Under the pieces are notes generated by a model that did no database searches, was not told the DNA's origin, and saw only the letters and a program-made list of their open reading frames with translations. A stretch of DNA of 64,000 nucleotides from Shinisaurus crocodilurus (taxonomy: Eukaryota; Chordata; Lepidosauria; Squamata; Shinisauridae), in NCBI GenBank assembly GCA_021292165.1, contig CM037880.1:211930942-211994941 (forward strand), written 5' to 3'. The position numbers and the translations under genes are program-made. This document shows, piece by piece, positions 34,839 through 45,340 of this stretch (its first letter is position 1; each line of letters begins with the position of its first letter).

Positions 34839-35380
34839 ATGTATTTGTATAGTATCCCTAAGTGCGGTGACTTGGGAAGATGGAAACATGTCCTACCCAC
34901 CGGTACTGGTGTTGATGTAATGTTTCTCAAATTCGCACTACTGCGGGATATTACATGTCCATTGAATATGATACCAAAACCTTGGGATGGGAGGCCCAGG
35001 AATGGAACTTCACTTTTCCCATAGGGTTTAATGTCACATCAGTGGCTCAGGCCTTATGGGAAAGTAAGGAAATCCAAGGAAAGCTAAAGCAGCTATCCAA
35101 AAATGAAAAAGGGATGATGTTGCAAATCCAACATGAACGCTCAGAGTTGGCGAGGATTACACAGGACACAGAAGACCTCACTACCTATCACTGGTGGGAT
35201 ATCTTTATGGGCTGGAGCCCAACCATGAGGAATGTTTTAGTATGGCATCCTGTGATTATTTTCTTCATAAGTATTATTATGTTGCTTTTCTGCATTTGTA
35301 TTCTGTATGTTAAGGTTAAACGATTCTACACAAAGGTGCAGGTTTTAGCTTGGGAAAATGAAGCTTATGAGACTTTATAA
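34839..35380 (+). pseudogene. ERV env transmembrane (C-terminal) part
   Basis: After the insertions the sequence resumes in two frames (34839-35024 and 34955-35380). The second is open for 141 codons. It holds a sequon (FNVTS), a helical Lys/Glu-rich stretch, a Trp-rich membrane-proximal segment (TYHWWDIFMGW), a hydrophobic span (VIIFFISIIMLLFCICILYV) and a short basic cytoplasmic tail. This is the layout of a retroviral TM subunit end. It ends about 25 bp before the purine tract. Confidence 0.75.
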
Positions 35381-35418
35381 AGTACAGGTGACACAATGGT
35401 ATACACCAAGGGGTGGAG

Positions 35419-36111
35419 TGGAGTGGAAAAAGCAGAAGACCATTGCCATCTTGAGGAGGCAGTGGCGTATGACCATTGTTGTACCTGTGTCTGGGTCTCT
35501 GTTGTATGAACATACATGCTCTTTGTGTCTTTGGTAGACCTGAATTCACTATTCTTTATATTTAGCGTGTAATACCAGTGAGCTCATAATGTTTAGAGTT
35601 TGTTGTGAGAGGATTCCCAATTAAAGTCTGTCCTTGGACAGGCTTAAACTTGGCAAGGATGTTGGCTGATAATTAGAAGCACTTCAGTCATCCGTGGGCC
35701 AGACTCCCACAGAAGGGTCAAGATGACCTGGGAACTGAGTGACTCCAGATGGTTTCATGGTCAACTTGAAAGGATGGTTTATAGTTAGATAGTCTGAGAA
35801 ACTGGTATGGGAGTGTTTATCGGGACAAAGCACAATAATGTTGTCCAGTTTAATGAGACCAGGTGTGATTATCATAAACAGAGAAAACCTATATAAGATT
35901 AGGGAATCCTTCATCGGGGGGGGGGGGAAGGATTGTGCCGGCCAAGGAGTCTGTCCCTTGTCATTTCTTTGAGGGGTTCCCGACATTATACTCCGCACCC
36001 ATCTTCTGTAATCTCTTTTCTGTGGTTTGCTAATAAAGGTTTTCAACCTTCACCCATAAGTGTGCTCATTGTCTCTGGATCCTAAAAAGAACCACTGCCT
36101 TTGGCAGAACA
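35419..36111 (+). repeat. 3' LTR of the ERV
   Basis: This is a 693-bp copy matching the 5' LTR, preceded by a purine-rich tract (AAGGGGTGGAG, 35408-35418) that fits a polypurine primer. TATATAAG is at 35890-35897 and AATAAA at 36032-36037. A poly-G run near 35915 and a missing segment relative to the 5' LTR mark later change. Confidence 0.88.
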
Positions 36112-37880
36112 GGAGGAGGTGCCTTCGCCACTGCGTCTGTCCTTTCAGCCGAAAGGACAGGAGCAGCAGCAAAGGCGCCTCCTCCCACACACACCTGAGC
36201 CCCACTCAAAGCATCCGCTGCTGTCTCCCTCCGCCAACCGCCCCCTTCCCAAGTGGGAAGAGGGTGGGCAAGCGGCAGTCGCCGCTGCGCCGGCATCGGC
36301 GTGTGTACATGGGGGGGGGGTCTGGCACACATGCACCAACCCCCCCTTCATGCACGCTGGCGCAGTGGCGTCAGCCACACGCTCGCCCTCTTCGCACTTG
36401 GGAAGGGGGCAGTCGGCAGAGGCGGACGGCAGCGGACACGGTGAGTGGGGCTCGGGGGGTGGCGGGAAGAGGCGCCTTCACCGCTGCTTCTGTCGTTTCT
36501 GCCAAAAGGACAGCAGCGGCAGAGGCAGATGGCAGTGGGCAGCTGCGGCAGTGAGTGGGGCTCAGGGAGGGGGCAGCCGGGGGGGGGCTTGCTCGGTGGG
36601 GACGCAACTCTGCCAAGCAAGGGCAAGGAGCCTCTGACAGCTGCCCAAAAGTGCTGCTGGGGCACTTTTGGGCAGCTGTCGTCCCCATTCCTTTCCCCTC
36701 AGTGCCTCCACGGTGTCCCCTGAGGGGAGAGGCAGCGTCTCCAGACCCCCGCAGTGCCTGACCTAGGTCCACTTTAAACCCACAGAGGTTTCAGAACCGC
36801 TGTGGTTTTAAAGTGACATGCGAACCTGGCCTATAATTCCTTAGCCTCATTGTGATAACACATATGCATTAACCATTGCCACCCCATTTTAAAACATGCT
36901 TTCCAAAAAGTAATATTGTGTTAAAGCAGTCGGCAGTGATGCTTGCAATTTGCAATCCAATTACGATTTCAGCCAAAGGGAGGTTGCATGTCACTAGTCA
37001 AAGTTAATTTGTAAAATCGCATTTGAACTTTTGATCTTACGTTGACTTTTAAGGTGAAAAGTGAAAACTCAGATTTGGAGGGGGGTTTGTTCTTTGTATG
37101 GATTTTATATTTGGAAGAGGGGCTCATGAAAGCCTGTGCTGAAATGGAAATATAAATGTCTACATTTTAGAATAAATAGGATTTAGATATTGATCCTGTG
37201 TACAAGGTCTTAATTTTTCTAGTGCATTTAGATCTTGAAGGTATGTACAATGATTGTCATGATAGCAATTGTAGGACTGATGGGTCTGGGCAGCCACATC
37301 AGATTTTTCCACTGTTTGTTTTTTTCTATGACTGCCATCTTCCTGCTCCCATATTAGAATGATCAGGGCCAATCTTAGGCATATAGCTATTCTGGGTGGG
37401 TTTGGCTCTCTCCTTACCACTAGTTATTTCCTTTTACTTCTTTCTATTGTCAGATTCATCCAGCACTAATAGACTTGGACTCTATAACCCACCTACCCCT
37501 TCTTTCTCTTCCCTTAGCTCTGCTCCCACAAACCCACTTGTGGGCTTCCTTTCTCTCACCTTCCCATCCATGAAGCTTCTGCATGGCAAAGTCTCTTTCT
37601 GTGGCTAGGTTGACGCCCTACAATGGCCCAGTTACTGCAACCTGTGTTCTGCGGCATTTCCAGGAGGACAAGCAAAATGGTTGGCTGCCTACCTAGGGCT
37701 GTAGCTAAAAAGCAACAGCTGTTGAGGAAATGGAAAGTACAGCATGTTTTTCTAATAACTGATTGGTATAAGGAAGTTTGGGATATGGCCCTAAACGATA
37801 AACTAACTTGTAGTATCAAATGCAAAAAGGGACAGTTAAAGAAGAATAATTTTATGGATGTATGGAATCAGTTATTAGAC

Positions 37881-38134
37881 TACAGTAATACCTTGGATTG
37901 CAAGTAACTTGGTTTGAGAGCATTTTGCAAGACAAGCAAATTTTTAAATATTTATTTATTTATTTTTACTTGATATACAAGCAACGTCTTGCAATACAAG
38001 TACTGTAGTACGGCTTAAATTAAAAATCTCTGTACAAATATTTTGGGGGGGGGGTTCGTTTTGATATAAGAGTGTTTTGGATTACAAGCACGTTTCCGGA
38101 ACGAATTATGCTCTCAATCCAAGGCATGACTGTA
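37881..38134 (+). mobile_element. Tc/mariner-type MITE, copy 2
   Basis: Same family as 9225-9477, with matching ends and interior; few differences apart from homopolymer lengths. Confidence 0.8.
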
Positions 38135-38492
38135 TGTATTAATAAAGGGGAAGGGGAGTATGTCTTGTCAGGACATGTTATATTTTTGGAATGTGGAATT
38201 CAATTGATTAAGGGGATGGAAGTACATTAGTTGGTCCCTAGGCGGGTGGGGGGTGCACCTTATGCTGTGCCCTAAGCGCCCAGCATGTGGTGACTACTTG
38301 CCGCCTGCTGTGGGGCAAGGACTTAGAACAAATGGCCCATTTAAACCAAAATCCTTTGTGTAGTCTCTGCACATGTGAAAGTACATCTCGCTTTGTGCAA
38401 GTCTTGCAAAATAATTGGCCCCCTTCCCTTTTTTAAAAATATTGTAATGACTACCATCCTGTAGAGGACCAATAGCAAAGAGACTAACATTT

Positions 38493-38517
38493 AAACACAC
38501 ACACACACACACACACT
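38493..38517 (+). repeat. CA microsatellite
   Basis: Uninterrupted CA units. Confidence 0.95.
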
Positions 38518-40595
38518 CGAATGAAGAGCCAAATGCTCCAACGAAGAGCAAGTTCAAAACGTGCCAATTAAGGGAGCGATACATGTATTGGAGATTCACC
38601 AGGGAGCCTCTCCAATTAAGAATTCACAGTACACGGCAGAAGCACCATTTAGGGACCCCGAACAGAAAACCTTGATGGCTAGCTTGAAATGCTGTTGAAC
38701 ATACTGATTCATATGTCACTGACAGCCGCCTTCTTCATCAGTAGAGATCTGAACATCCCCATAAATGCCATCTAAATACAGATGCAGCATAGCATCAAAT
38801 TACTTTGTGCATGCCGCACTGGGATTTAAATTGCATAGATCTGGATACAGGAGGTCAGTTTATTAGTTTGCCAAATCAAAGTGCCAGCTGCTCAAACTGA
38901 TTGCTTAATGTTCCTTTGCAAGGGAGAGCAGGAATGAAGACTATTCATCTCAATCAGGCTGTTGTGAGGAGAAGAAGAAACATGTACTCAAAAAAGTGTT
39001 TGTTTTAGTCATTCTAAGTGGAATGAGTTTGATTTTCACCCCAAACAGCTTGTAAATGGGATGGAGGATAAGAGGAGGCAGTGAGAAGTCCAGCTTTTGA
39101 GGAACAGAGCACTCGCTTTAGAAGGACACGGCAAAATGTGCACCAGCTGACTGGCACTGGGTATCAGCCCAGTGATCGGGTTGGCTCACTGTAGGGTAGA
39201 TAGAAGAACTTGACTCGTGACTGATACCCAGGATCAATTTGGCACCCATCAATACAAATGGACTTTTTCAAACTTGCTGAATGCGCATTGTCCAGATTGT
39301 GGCTTGTCACATTTCCCCCTCCCCAACCAAAACACCTTGGTTTCTTTTGTGTTTAATGTCTGTTTGTTTCAGTCCTTCTGTGCACACTTACTTGCACCTT
39401 CACTGCATTGCTTGTTATTTTGGCAACTCCTGTCACAAATCCCAGCATACTTTCTTTGCTGACTAATTTCGTTTGCAAATACCATCTCCTAATAGATTTG
39501 TCCCATATGTTAAATTAAGCCAGTTTGTTTGCATTTGCACAACTGTTAGACTTTTGCTTTGGCATGGACAGATAGCTGCTTTTCGTCTCCTGAGTGCAGT
39601 CTTACCCTAGCCCTTCCCCAATATTGGGATGGTGGTGGGTTTTAGTCATCTGACCTCTCCCTGACCCATTCTCACAGTCTGCTTAGCAGTTCCTATTCAT
39701 TTAAAAACAACACCATTTTAATCAAAGGATTCATAAGCCCCATCAATAAGGTAACAGGCAAAAAGGAGACATCTTGGATCCATTGTCATTTGTTGACACA
39801 TACTTGCATTTCACAAATTAATGAGCACTGACTGTTGATCCTTAAAACAGCTCTTAGTGCCAATTTAGGCCAATCTGACTAGTGGGTAGAGAGGCAAAGA
39901 GATTATGTGTGCGTCTGTGGCAGCAGGGCTGAGGGGATCAGAAATGATAGGATGATCAAGGGTATATATTGCTGGCACCCCTGGCTCCCAAAATTCCTTG
40001 AATTTGCTGTAGATACTACTGGATTATGTCCTATTCTCCAACCAAAATAGAATAGCAACTGTTGAATGCACTGAATATTATAACGCTGGCTCAGGCCTGG
40101 AAAGCTTTCCCCTTGCCTATTGTAGGCTGAGAGGCATAAAAATATAAAGGTACTTTGCTGGATCAGACTTTATATAAGAATTGCTTTGCTATCTAGTCTA
40201 GTACTCTGTAGCCAACAGTGGCCAGGGAGATGCCCCTGGGAAGCCGAAAAGCAGGGCAAGATGGAGTTGGCCATCCCCAGGTGTTTGTCTCCAGTGCCTG
40301 GTAAACAAGAGGCCAACTGGCTGAACAGGGGGTTCTCTGTAAGTGATCATGGTGAAAAGACAGTTCGTTCAGATGTAAGCAAACTTTGGAAGGGCAAGGC
40401 AGGAATGTGGATTGGAAGGTAGTCAGTGTAGCAGGGTCAATTCCCACATTACACCGCAACAAACCCTGGTTTGGCACCGGGCATCTTCCTAGCCCATGTT
40501 CCTAACCAGTACAGTACATATGAGGTGACAAACAGGAGTTTGAAAACACATTTTTAGGTGTACACCTAAATATCCTAATGGTTAGAAAAGACCTG

Positions 40596-40852
40596 TACAG
40601 TAATGCCTTGGATTGCAAGTAACTTGGTTTGAGAGTGTTTTGCAAGACAAGCAAATTTTTAAATATTTATTTAATATTTTTTTTTACTTGATATACAAGC
40701 GACGTCTTGCAATACAAGTACTGTAGTACGGCTTAAATTAAAAATCTCTGTACAAATTTTTTTTGGGGGGATTTCGTTTTGATATAAGAGTGTTTTGGAT
40801 TACAAGCATGTTTCCGGAACGAATTATGCTCTCAATCCAAGACATGACTGTA
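40596..40852 (+). mobile_element. Tc/mariner-type MITE, copy 3
   Basis: Same family and orientation as the other two copies. The right end reads CCAAGACATGACTGTA, with one change in the terminal repeat. Confidence 0.8.
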
Positions 40853-41991
40853 ATGGCTTTGGCAAATAACCCAGATGCCTGAATGTATTCAGAAAAAGGA
40901 AGTTTAATGCCAAGCATAATAGGGCATATAAAGGATAGCTCCAAATGCGACAGACATTTGGCTGGAATATGGCAACTGTAGTTCTCTGCTCTGGCCTCAA
41001 TGTATTGGTTGTAGTTTTCACGTCGAATGGGCTGTATTTGGTTGCAGAGAAAGTTGGCTCCCCGGATTCTTTTCTGAGGAATCAGGACCAACAGTGCCTG
41101 ACACTGTGTGACTGGGTCTGCATGACACAATGTCATGGTGGTTTGCGAGCCTTGTTAGTGTCAGCATGGCTTACCGTGATGTCCAAACCAGCGTGGATGA
41201 TTCACCAGCAGTAATCACACCTGCCTGTCCCAAGGGAGCCTCATTCGCTCCATCCTGTGCAGCCGCCTTCTGAGGATTTTTTTAAAAAAAGAACCATTGG
41301 GGAGATTTGCGTAAAAGTGCTGAAGTGCAGTAACTGCAACTGTACTCGCTCCGAAAAGGAGCCACGATGGGTGGGGAGAGCGATAATTTCCATTTATTGA
41401 CTTCCTTGGGACTTGGGGGGAGGAAACTGACAACTGTCAGTTCAAGGCTTAATAGTGAGAGGACGGCATTGCCAAGTGGGAGTTATCCCCCCCCCACACA
41501 CACACACACTTTGGTGCTCCTTTTTCAGAGTACTTACTTCGCTCACATTTTTTTCTCCTTTTCAGTGCTTCTGAATAGCACAAATAGTTTCATACTTTCT
41601 CTTAGTATTATTTCCATCCCCCGGTCCTTCACAACTGTGCGCAGATTACCCGATGTGCAGTCTCCCCTTGTCAGTTTCCTTCTATGTTACCTGCTCCATG
41701 TCCTTTGACATCTGCAATGTACAAGGAAATTGACCAGGAAAGACTACACATAGCCAACAGCTGAATCTGCGCTCTTGCACACTTGCAAAAGACCAGGAAA
41801 TAATAATTTTTTAAAAATATGACCCCGTTTATGCACTTTCAAAGCACCAAAAAAAATCAATTAAAAAAAGGTGGTGAACAAAGTAAGTACTCCGGAAAGG
41901 GGTAGTGAGCAGAGCAGGGAGGGGGCCAAGAAAGTGTTGTGCCGTAGGGATGACAAGACCAGGCAGGTTGCCACACGAAGGACACTGGGAT

Positions 41992-42440
41992 AGAATCATA
42001 GAAAAGTAGAGTTAGAAGGGGCCTACAAGGCCATCGAGTCCAACCCCCTGCTCAATGCAGGAATCCACGTCAAAGCATCTCTGACAGATGTCTGTCCAGC
42101 CGCACCTTGAATGCCTCCAGAGTGGGAGAGCCCACCACTTCCCTAGGTAGTTGGTTCCATTGTCTTATTGCTCTGACAGTCAGGAAATGTTTCCTGATGT
42201 TTAGGTGGAATCTGGGTTCCCGTAACTTGAGCCCGTTATTCCATGTCCTGCAAACTGGGATGATCGAGAAGAGATCCTGGCCCTCTGTGTGACAATGCTT
42301 CAAGTACTGGAAGAGTGCGATCATATCTCCCCTCAGTCTCCTCTTCTGAAGGCTAAACATGCCCAGTTCTTTCAGTATCTCCTCATAGGACCTTGTTTCC
42401 AGTCCTTTTATCATCCTTGCAGGCTGGAGGACTGAGGGGG
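41992..42440 (-). mobile_element. CR1 LINE fragment with the C-terminal end of ORF2
   Basis: On the minus strand the sequence encodes a CR1 ORF2 C-terminus, including RRLRGDMIALFQYLK and FKVRLDRHLS near its end. The terminal AATCATAGAAAAG-type 3' end is on the + left side. It is 5'-truncated and has no function. Confidence 0.88.
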
Positions 42441-43131
42441 AAAGAAGCCACATTGAGCAGCCATTCGTCCGATCGTCTGTTGGGAGTAACGCGGGTTGGC
42501 GAGTGAACAAACAAGCCATGGTGGCTTATCCTCCAGGGTGGATTAGTGTGATATGCAAACCCACCCTGTGTGACTCGTCATGGGAGGGGCTTGCTGCCCA
42601 CCTGTGGCAGCGCTGCTATGGGCCATCTTCAGCTGTGACTCTCATCAGCTCCCCTATCCCATGCACATCCCAGTACCCCTGTCCCTACTCGCCACAACCC
42701 ACTCACAAACTCAACGGTAGTGAAAGTGATGTTTCCTCTCCTTACTAGTTCTTGTGTTAATGCAATCTCGCGGGTCTTTCCCCACTTTTGCAGACAGCTT
42801 CACCGTACCATCTAGGCTGTGGCACTGTCGCCCCTCGCACTCCTGGATTTCAGCATTAGATTTAAAATCTATTTTGTTTCTTGTGTCACAAAACATTTCC
42901 CCCTCCCGTTCCTTGATTTTGGCATTAGAGCTCTTCTCCTCTTCCCCCCCTCCAATGTAGAAAGTGTACAGGGCACAGTATCATAATAACTTCTCCTAAT
43001 CTTTGCAAGCTTGTCTCCTTTTCCACAAAGGAACAGAAAACCTCACTGGCCTGTGGATCGTGTCTGCTACTGTGCAAAAGAAGAATACTCGCGATCCTCC
43101 TTTTACGTTCTTTTTGATGTTTGCTCCTTAG

Positions 43132-43305
43132 GTGATGATTCTGACGTTGACATTGACAGGAGGGAAGACGAGCGAGAAAAAGCACCAAAGAGGCAACGGC
43201 TACAGAGAACCGAAAAGAGCTTTTCCACAAAGGAAGCAGACCAAGTCTCGGGAGCTAAGAATCCTATTATAAGTGTAGTTTTGACAGCACACGAAGCCAT
43301 TCCAG
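43132..43305 (+). CDS. ZFAT: ZFAT coding exon encoding the charged linker
   Basis: The acceptor AG is at 43130-43131 and the donor GT at 43306-43307. The exon enters and leaves in phase 1, consistent with its neighbours. It encodes an acidic run (DDSDVDIDRREDERE), then a basic stretch (KAPKRQRLQRTEK) that could act in nuclear import. It ends in the ZFAT-specific segment ISVVLTAHEAIPG. No zinc finger is present. The intron before it is 23.3 kb and contains the nested transposon/provirus block, so correct splicing has to bridge that region. The match to ZFAT in order and content is strong. Confidence 0.94.
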
Positions 43306-44151
43306 GTAATTAACTTGTGTACTTGTGGAAACGGAATGCTTTTACTTCAGAGAGTCATTAGAATAAGATGAACAACTCCAACCATTTGTGATCTAAAAGC
43401 AAGCCTTGTCATTCCCTTTATCTGACTGTAAAGGTTTTACGCACATGAGGCACATAACATGGTGTAATGTGTAAGAATCTGTATTGCTGCAACTATACTT
43501 CAAAACATGGAATGTAGATTTTAACACAGAATCAGAAAGATGCTGCAGAATCCTGAACATCTTGGGTTTCTCCCCCCCTCCCCGGTCATCAGGATTGCAA
43601 AGAGGGAAAGACATTGAAAATGTGGGTAGCAAATGCATTTGTTTGTAAATTGTGCTGAATTCCTGAACACTGTATTTGGAATCTACTGTGACTTTGTGTG
43701 AAACCTTGACATGAAAAACTGAAAAGGAATTTGGCAGTTGATTTTTCTAACCTCAATAAAGTTTACTTTGTAGAAAGCAAAGGGATATTTTTAGCCATCC
43801 ATCTTTCATCCACTTAGACTTCCATTAGGTCTCTCATCTTAAGGTTCTTGGTGGTTGCTTACATAAATATTTGCACTATGTTCTTTTTTTTTTAAAGGGT
43901 ACATACCATTATTGTAATATAATCATAGTATAGCATAAAATATGTATTCTTTATTGATCATATTTATATGCTGCCATTTCTCCAAGGAGTTCAGGGCGGT
44001 CTCCAGGGCTTTGTGCAAGTCTGTCGCAATGTGCCTACTTTCACAAATGCACACCTGTATTTAGGTTAACCCTCCATAGCCTCAGAATTCAGCATAATGC
44101 ATGGATCTTCCATGATGACACCTCACTCCAGTCCTGAAGGAGGTATAGGGC

Positions 44152-44640
44152 CTATTTGCACATCATGAAAGCCCACTGTGGCTTATAGATTTCATAGATC
44201 ATAGAGTTGGAAGGAGCCTACAAGGCTATTGAGTCCAACCCCCTGCTCAGTGCAGGAAACTAGAGGAGGGGTCTCCCATCCAAGTAATAACCAGGCTTGA
44301 CCCTGCTTAGCTTTCCACACTCAGACAAGCTGAGCCAGCATAAGCCACAGGCTTAATTTACTTGTGGGGGCTGTCACACTGTGCAGGCACCTGGCTTACC
44401 ATGGCTTGTTCTTTTGTGTGAACCCAGGTGGCAGGGGTTGTTCAAAGGTAAACAACCCTAAAACAAGCCATGGGTTATTTGAGGGTTGTCTAACCCTAAA
44501 AGAACCCCCCCTGCTGCCTGGGTTCACATGACATGACAAGCTGGGGGGTCATGCAAAAATGGCATCCACGGGTGCCTGGCTCAACATGACATTCCCCCAC
44601 AGGTAAATTAAGCCACGGTGGGCTGTCATATCGCACAAGC
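44152..44640 (+). mobile_element. Foldback element with a nested 5S/CR1-derived fragment
   Basis: Left TTGCACATCATGAAAGCCCA and right TGGGCTGTCATATCGCACAA are inverted arms. A second inner pair is TTAATTTACTTGTGGGGG / CCCCCACAGGTAAATTAA. The insert at about 44190-44346 is the same repeat as 1592-1734. Confidence 0.65.
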
Positions 44641-45107
44641 CAGTCTTAAAACTTGGCCAAAAGTCTTTTGGGAAAATGGAAGGGAGGAGGGACAATGACC
44701 AATGCTACCACAACTGCTTCCTCCTTCTCCTTGTGCCATTATTAAAGCTTTGAGATGTCAGAGAAACAAGTGTATTCTCTTCCCCTCCCTTGCCCCATGT
44801 AATGGCGCATCTCAAGCTGTTGTCTCCTCTTAGACTTAGGCGTTCCATCTCAGTAGAAGCTGGAGATAAGAGGATGCTTTGCTTTTTCAAGCTTTGGGAT
44901 ATATTTAAAGAGTGAGTGCCTACAGATCACTGCCTGTCTGTCTCTCTCAGCTTCATTGGCTTCTTCTATGCTTCTAGAAATTTTTTAAGCTACTATTGCT
45001 TTTTTCTTTTCATAGCCCCATAAAGACATTGCTTAAACAACTTCATTTCCCTAGCGAATTTCACCAGATGGGGGGAAATTTCATGTGGTTTGTTGTTGGC
45101 ATATAGG

Positions 45108-45340
45108 GAGCCAGTGAGGTGTAGTGGTTAGAGTGTTGGACTGGGACTCGTGAGATCCGGGTTCTAGCTTCGCTCAGCCGTGAAGCTCACTGGGTGACTT
45201 TGGGCCAGTCACTGACTCTCAGCCTAACCTACCTCACAGGGTTGTTGTGAGGATAAAATGGAGAGGAGGACGGTCTTGTAAGCCTCCTTGGGTTCCTTGC
45301 AGGAGGAAAAAAAGGTGGGATATAAATGTAATAGAAAAGA
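45108..45340 (+). mobile_element. MIR/CORE-like tRNA-derived SINE, full length
   Basis: The tRNA-like head carries A-box-like GTGTAGTGGTTAGAGTG and B-box-like GGGTTCTAGCTT. The body CTCACAGGGTTGTTGTGAGG and the tail GGTGGGATATAAATGTAATA follow. It is the most complete copy in the window. Confidence 0.85.

Larger units (their letters stand above)
27805..36111 (+). mobile_element. ERV-L-like endogenous retrovirus, broken, with both LTRs
   Basis: The provirus is bounded by two related LTRs that start TG and end CA, and is flanked by the 5-bp duplication GGAGG (27800-27804 and 36112-36116). The order is 5' LTR, primer-binding region, gag remnant, RT, RNase H, integrase, dUTPase, an unassigned ORF, env, purine tract, 3' LTR. 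RT sequence character and a dUTPase downstream of integrase are as known for the ERV-L (class III) group. Most of gag, the protease and the N-terminal part of RT are missing. Frameshifts, stops and at least four later insertions show that it is old and inactive. It sits in sense orientation inside a ZFAT intron. Confidence 0.88.
27333..36829 (+). mobile_element. GC-rich foldback hAT-like element, copy II, split by the ERV
   Basis: The left part (27333-27804) and right part (36112-36829) rejoin into one element of about 1.19 kb when the ERV and one GGAGG copy are removed. The left hairpin pairs AAACCTCAGTCGGTTTAC with GTAAACCGACTGAGGTTT. An internal hairpin at 27664-27700 surrounds a GATTGCTC/GCAATC core, and another at 36638-36682 surrounds AAAAGTGC/GCACTTTT. 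Flanks are CCTATGAC (shared with copy I) and CCTATAAT (36830-36837). No coding content. Confidence 0.7.
19865..43131 (+). other. ZFAT intron, 23.3 kb, containing the nested transposon/provirus block
   Basis: The intron lies between the AT-hook exon and the charged-linker exon. Its central part (25947-36829) is two GC-rich foldback elements plus an ERV. Other contents are a CR1 copy with a nested hAT (21940-22528), a GC-rich block (23480-24545), two Tc-type MITEs (37881, 40596) and a CR1 copy (41992-42440). The stretches 20420-20750, 24550-25590, 36840-37880, 38140-40590 and 42450-43130 show nothing I can assign beyond simple repeats. Confidence 0.8.

Noticed and set aside
36060..36772. Overlapping frames in five or more phases
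   Set aside because: They are the right half of the split foldback element plus LTR end, with no protein similarity.
42070..42519. A 149-codon minus-strand frame
   Set aside because: It is the C-terminus of a dead CR1 ORF2, not a host gene.
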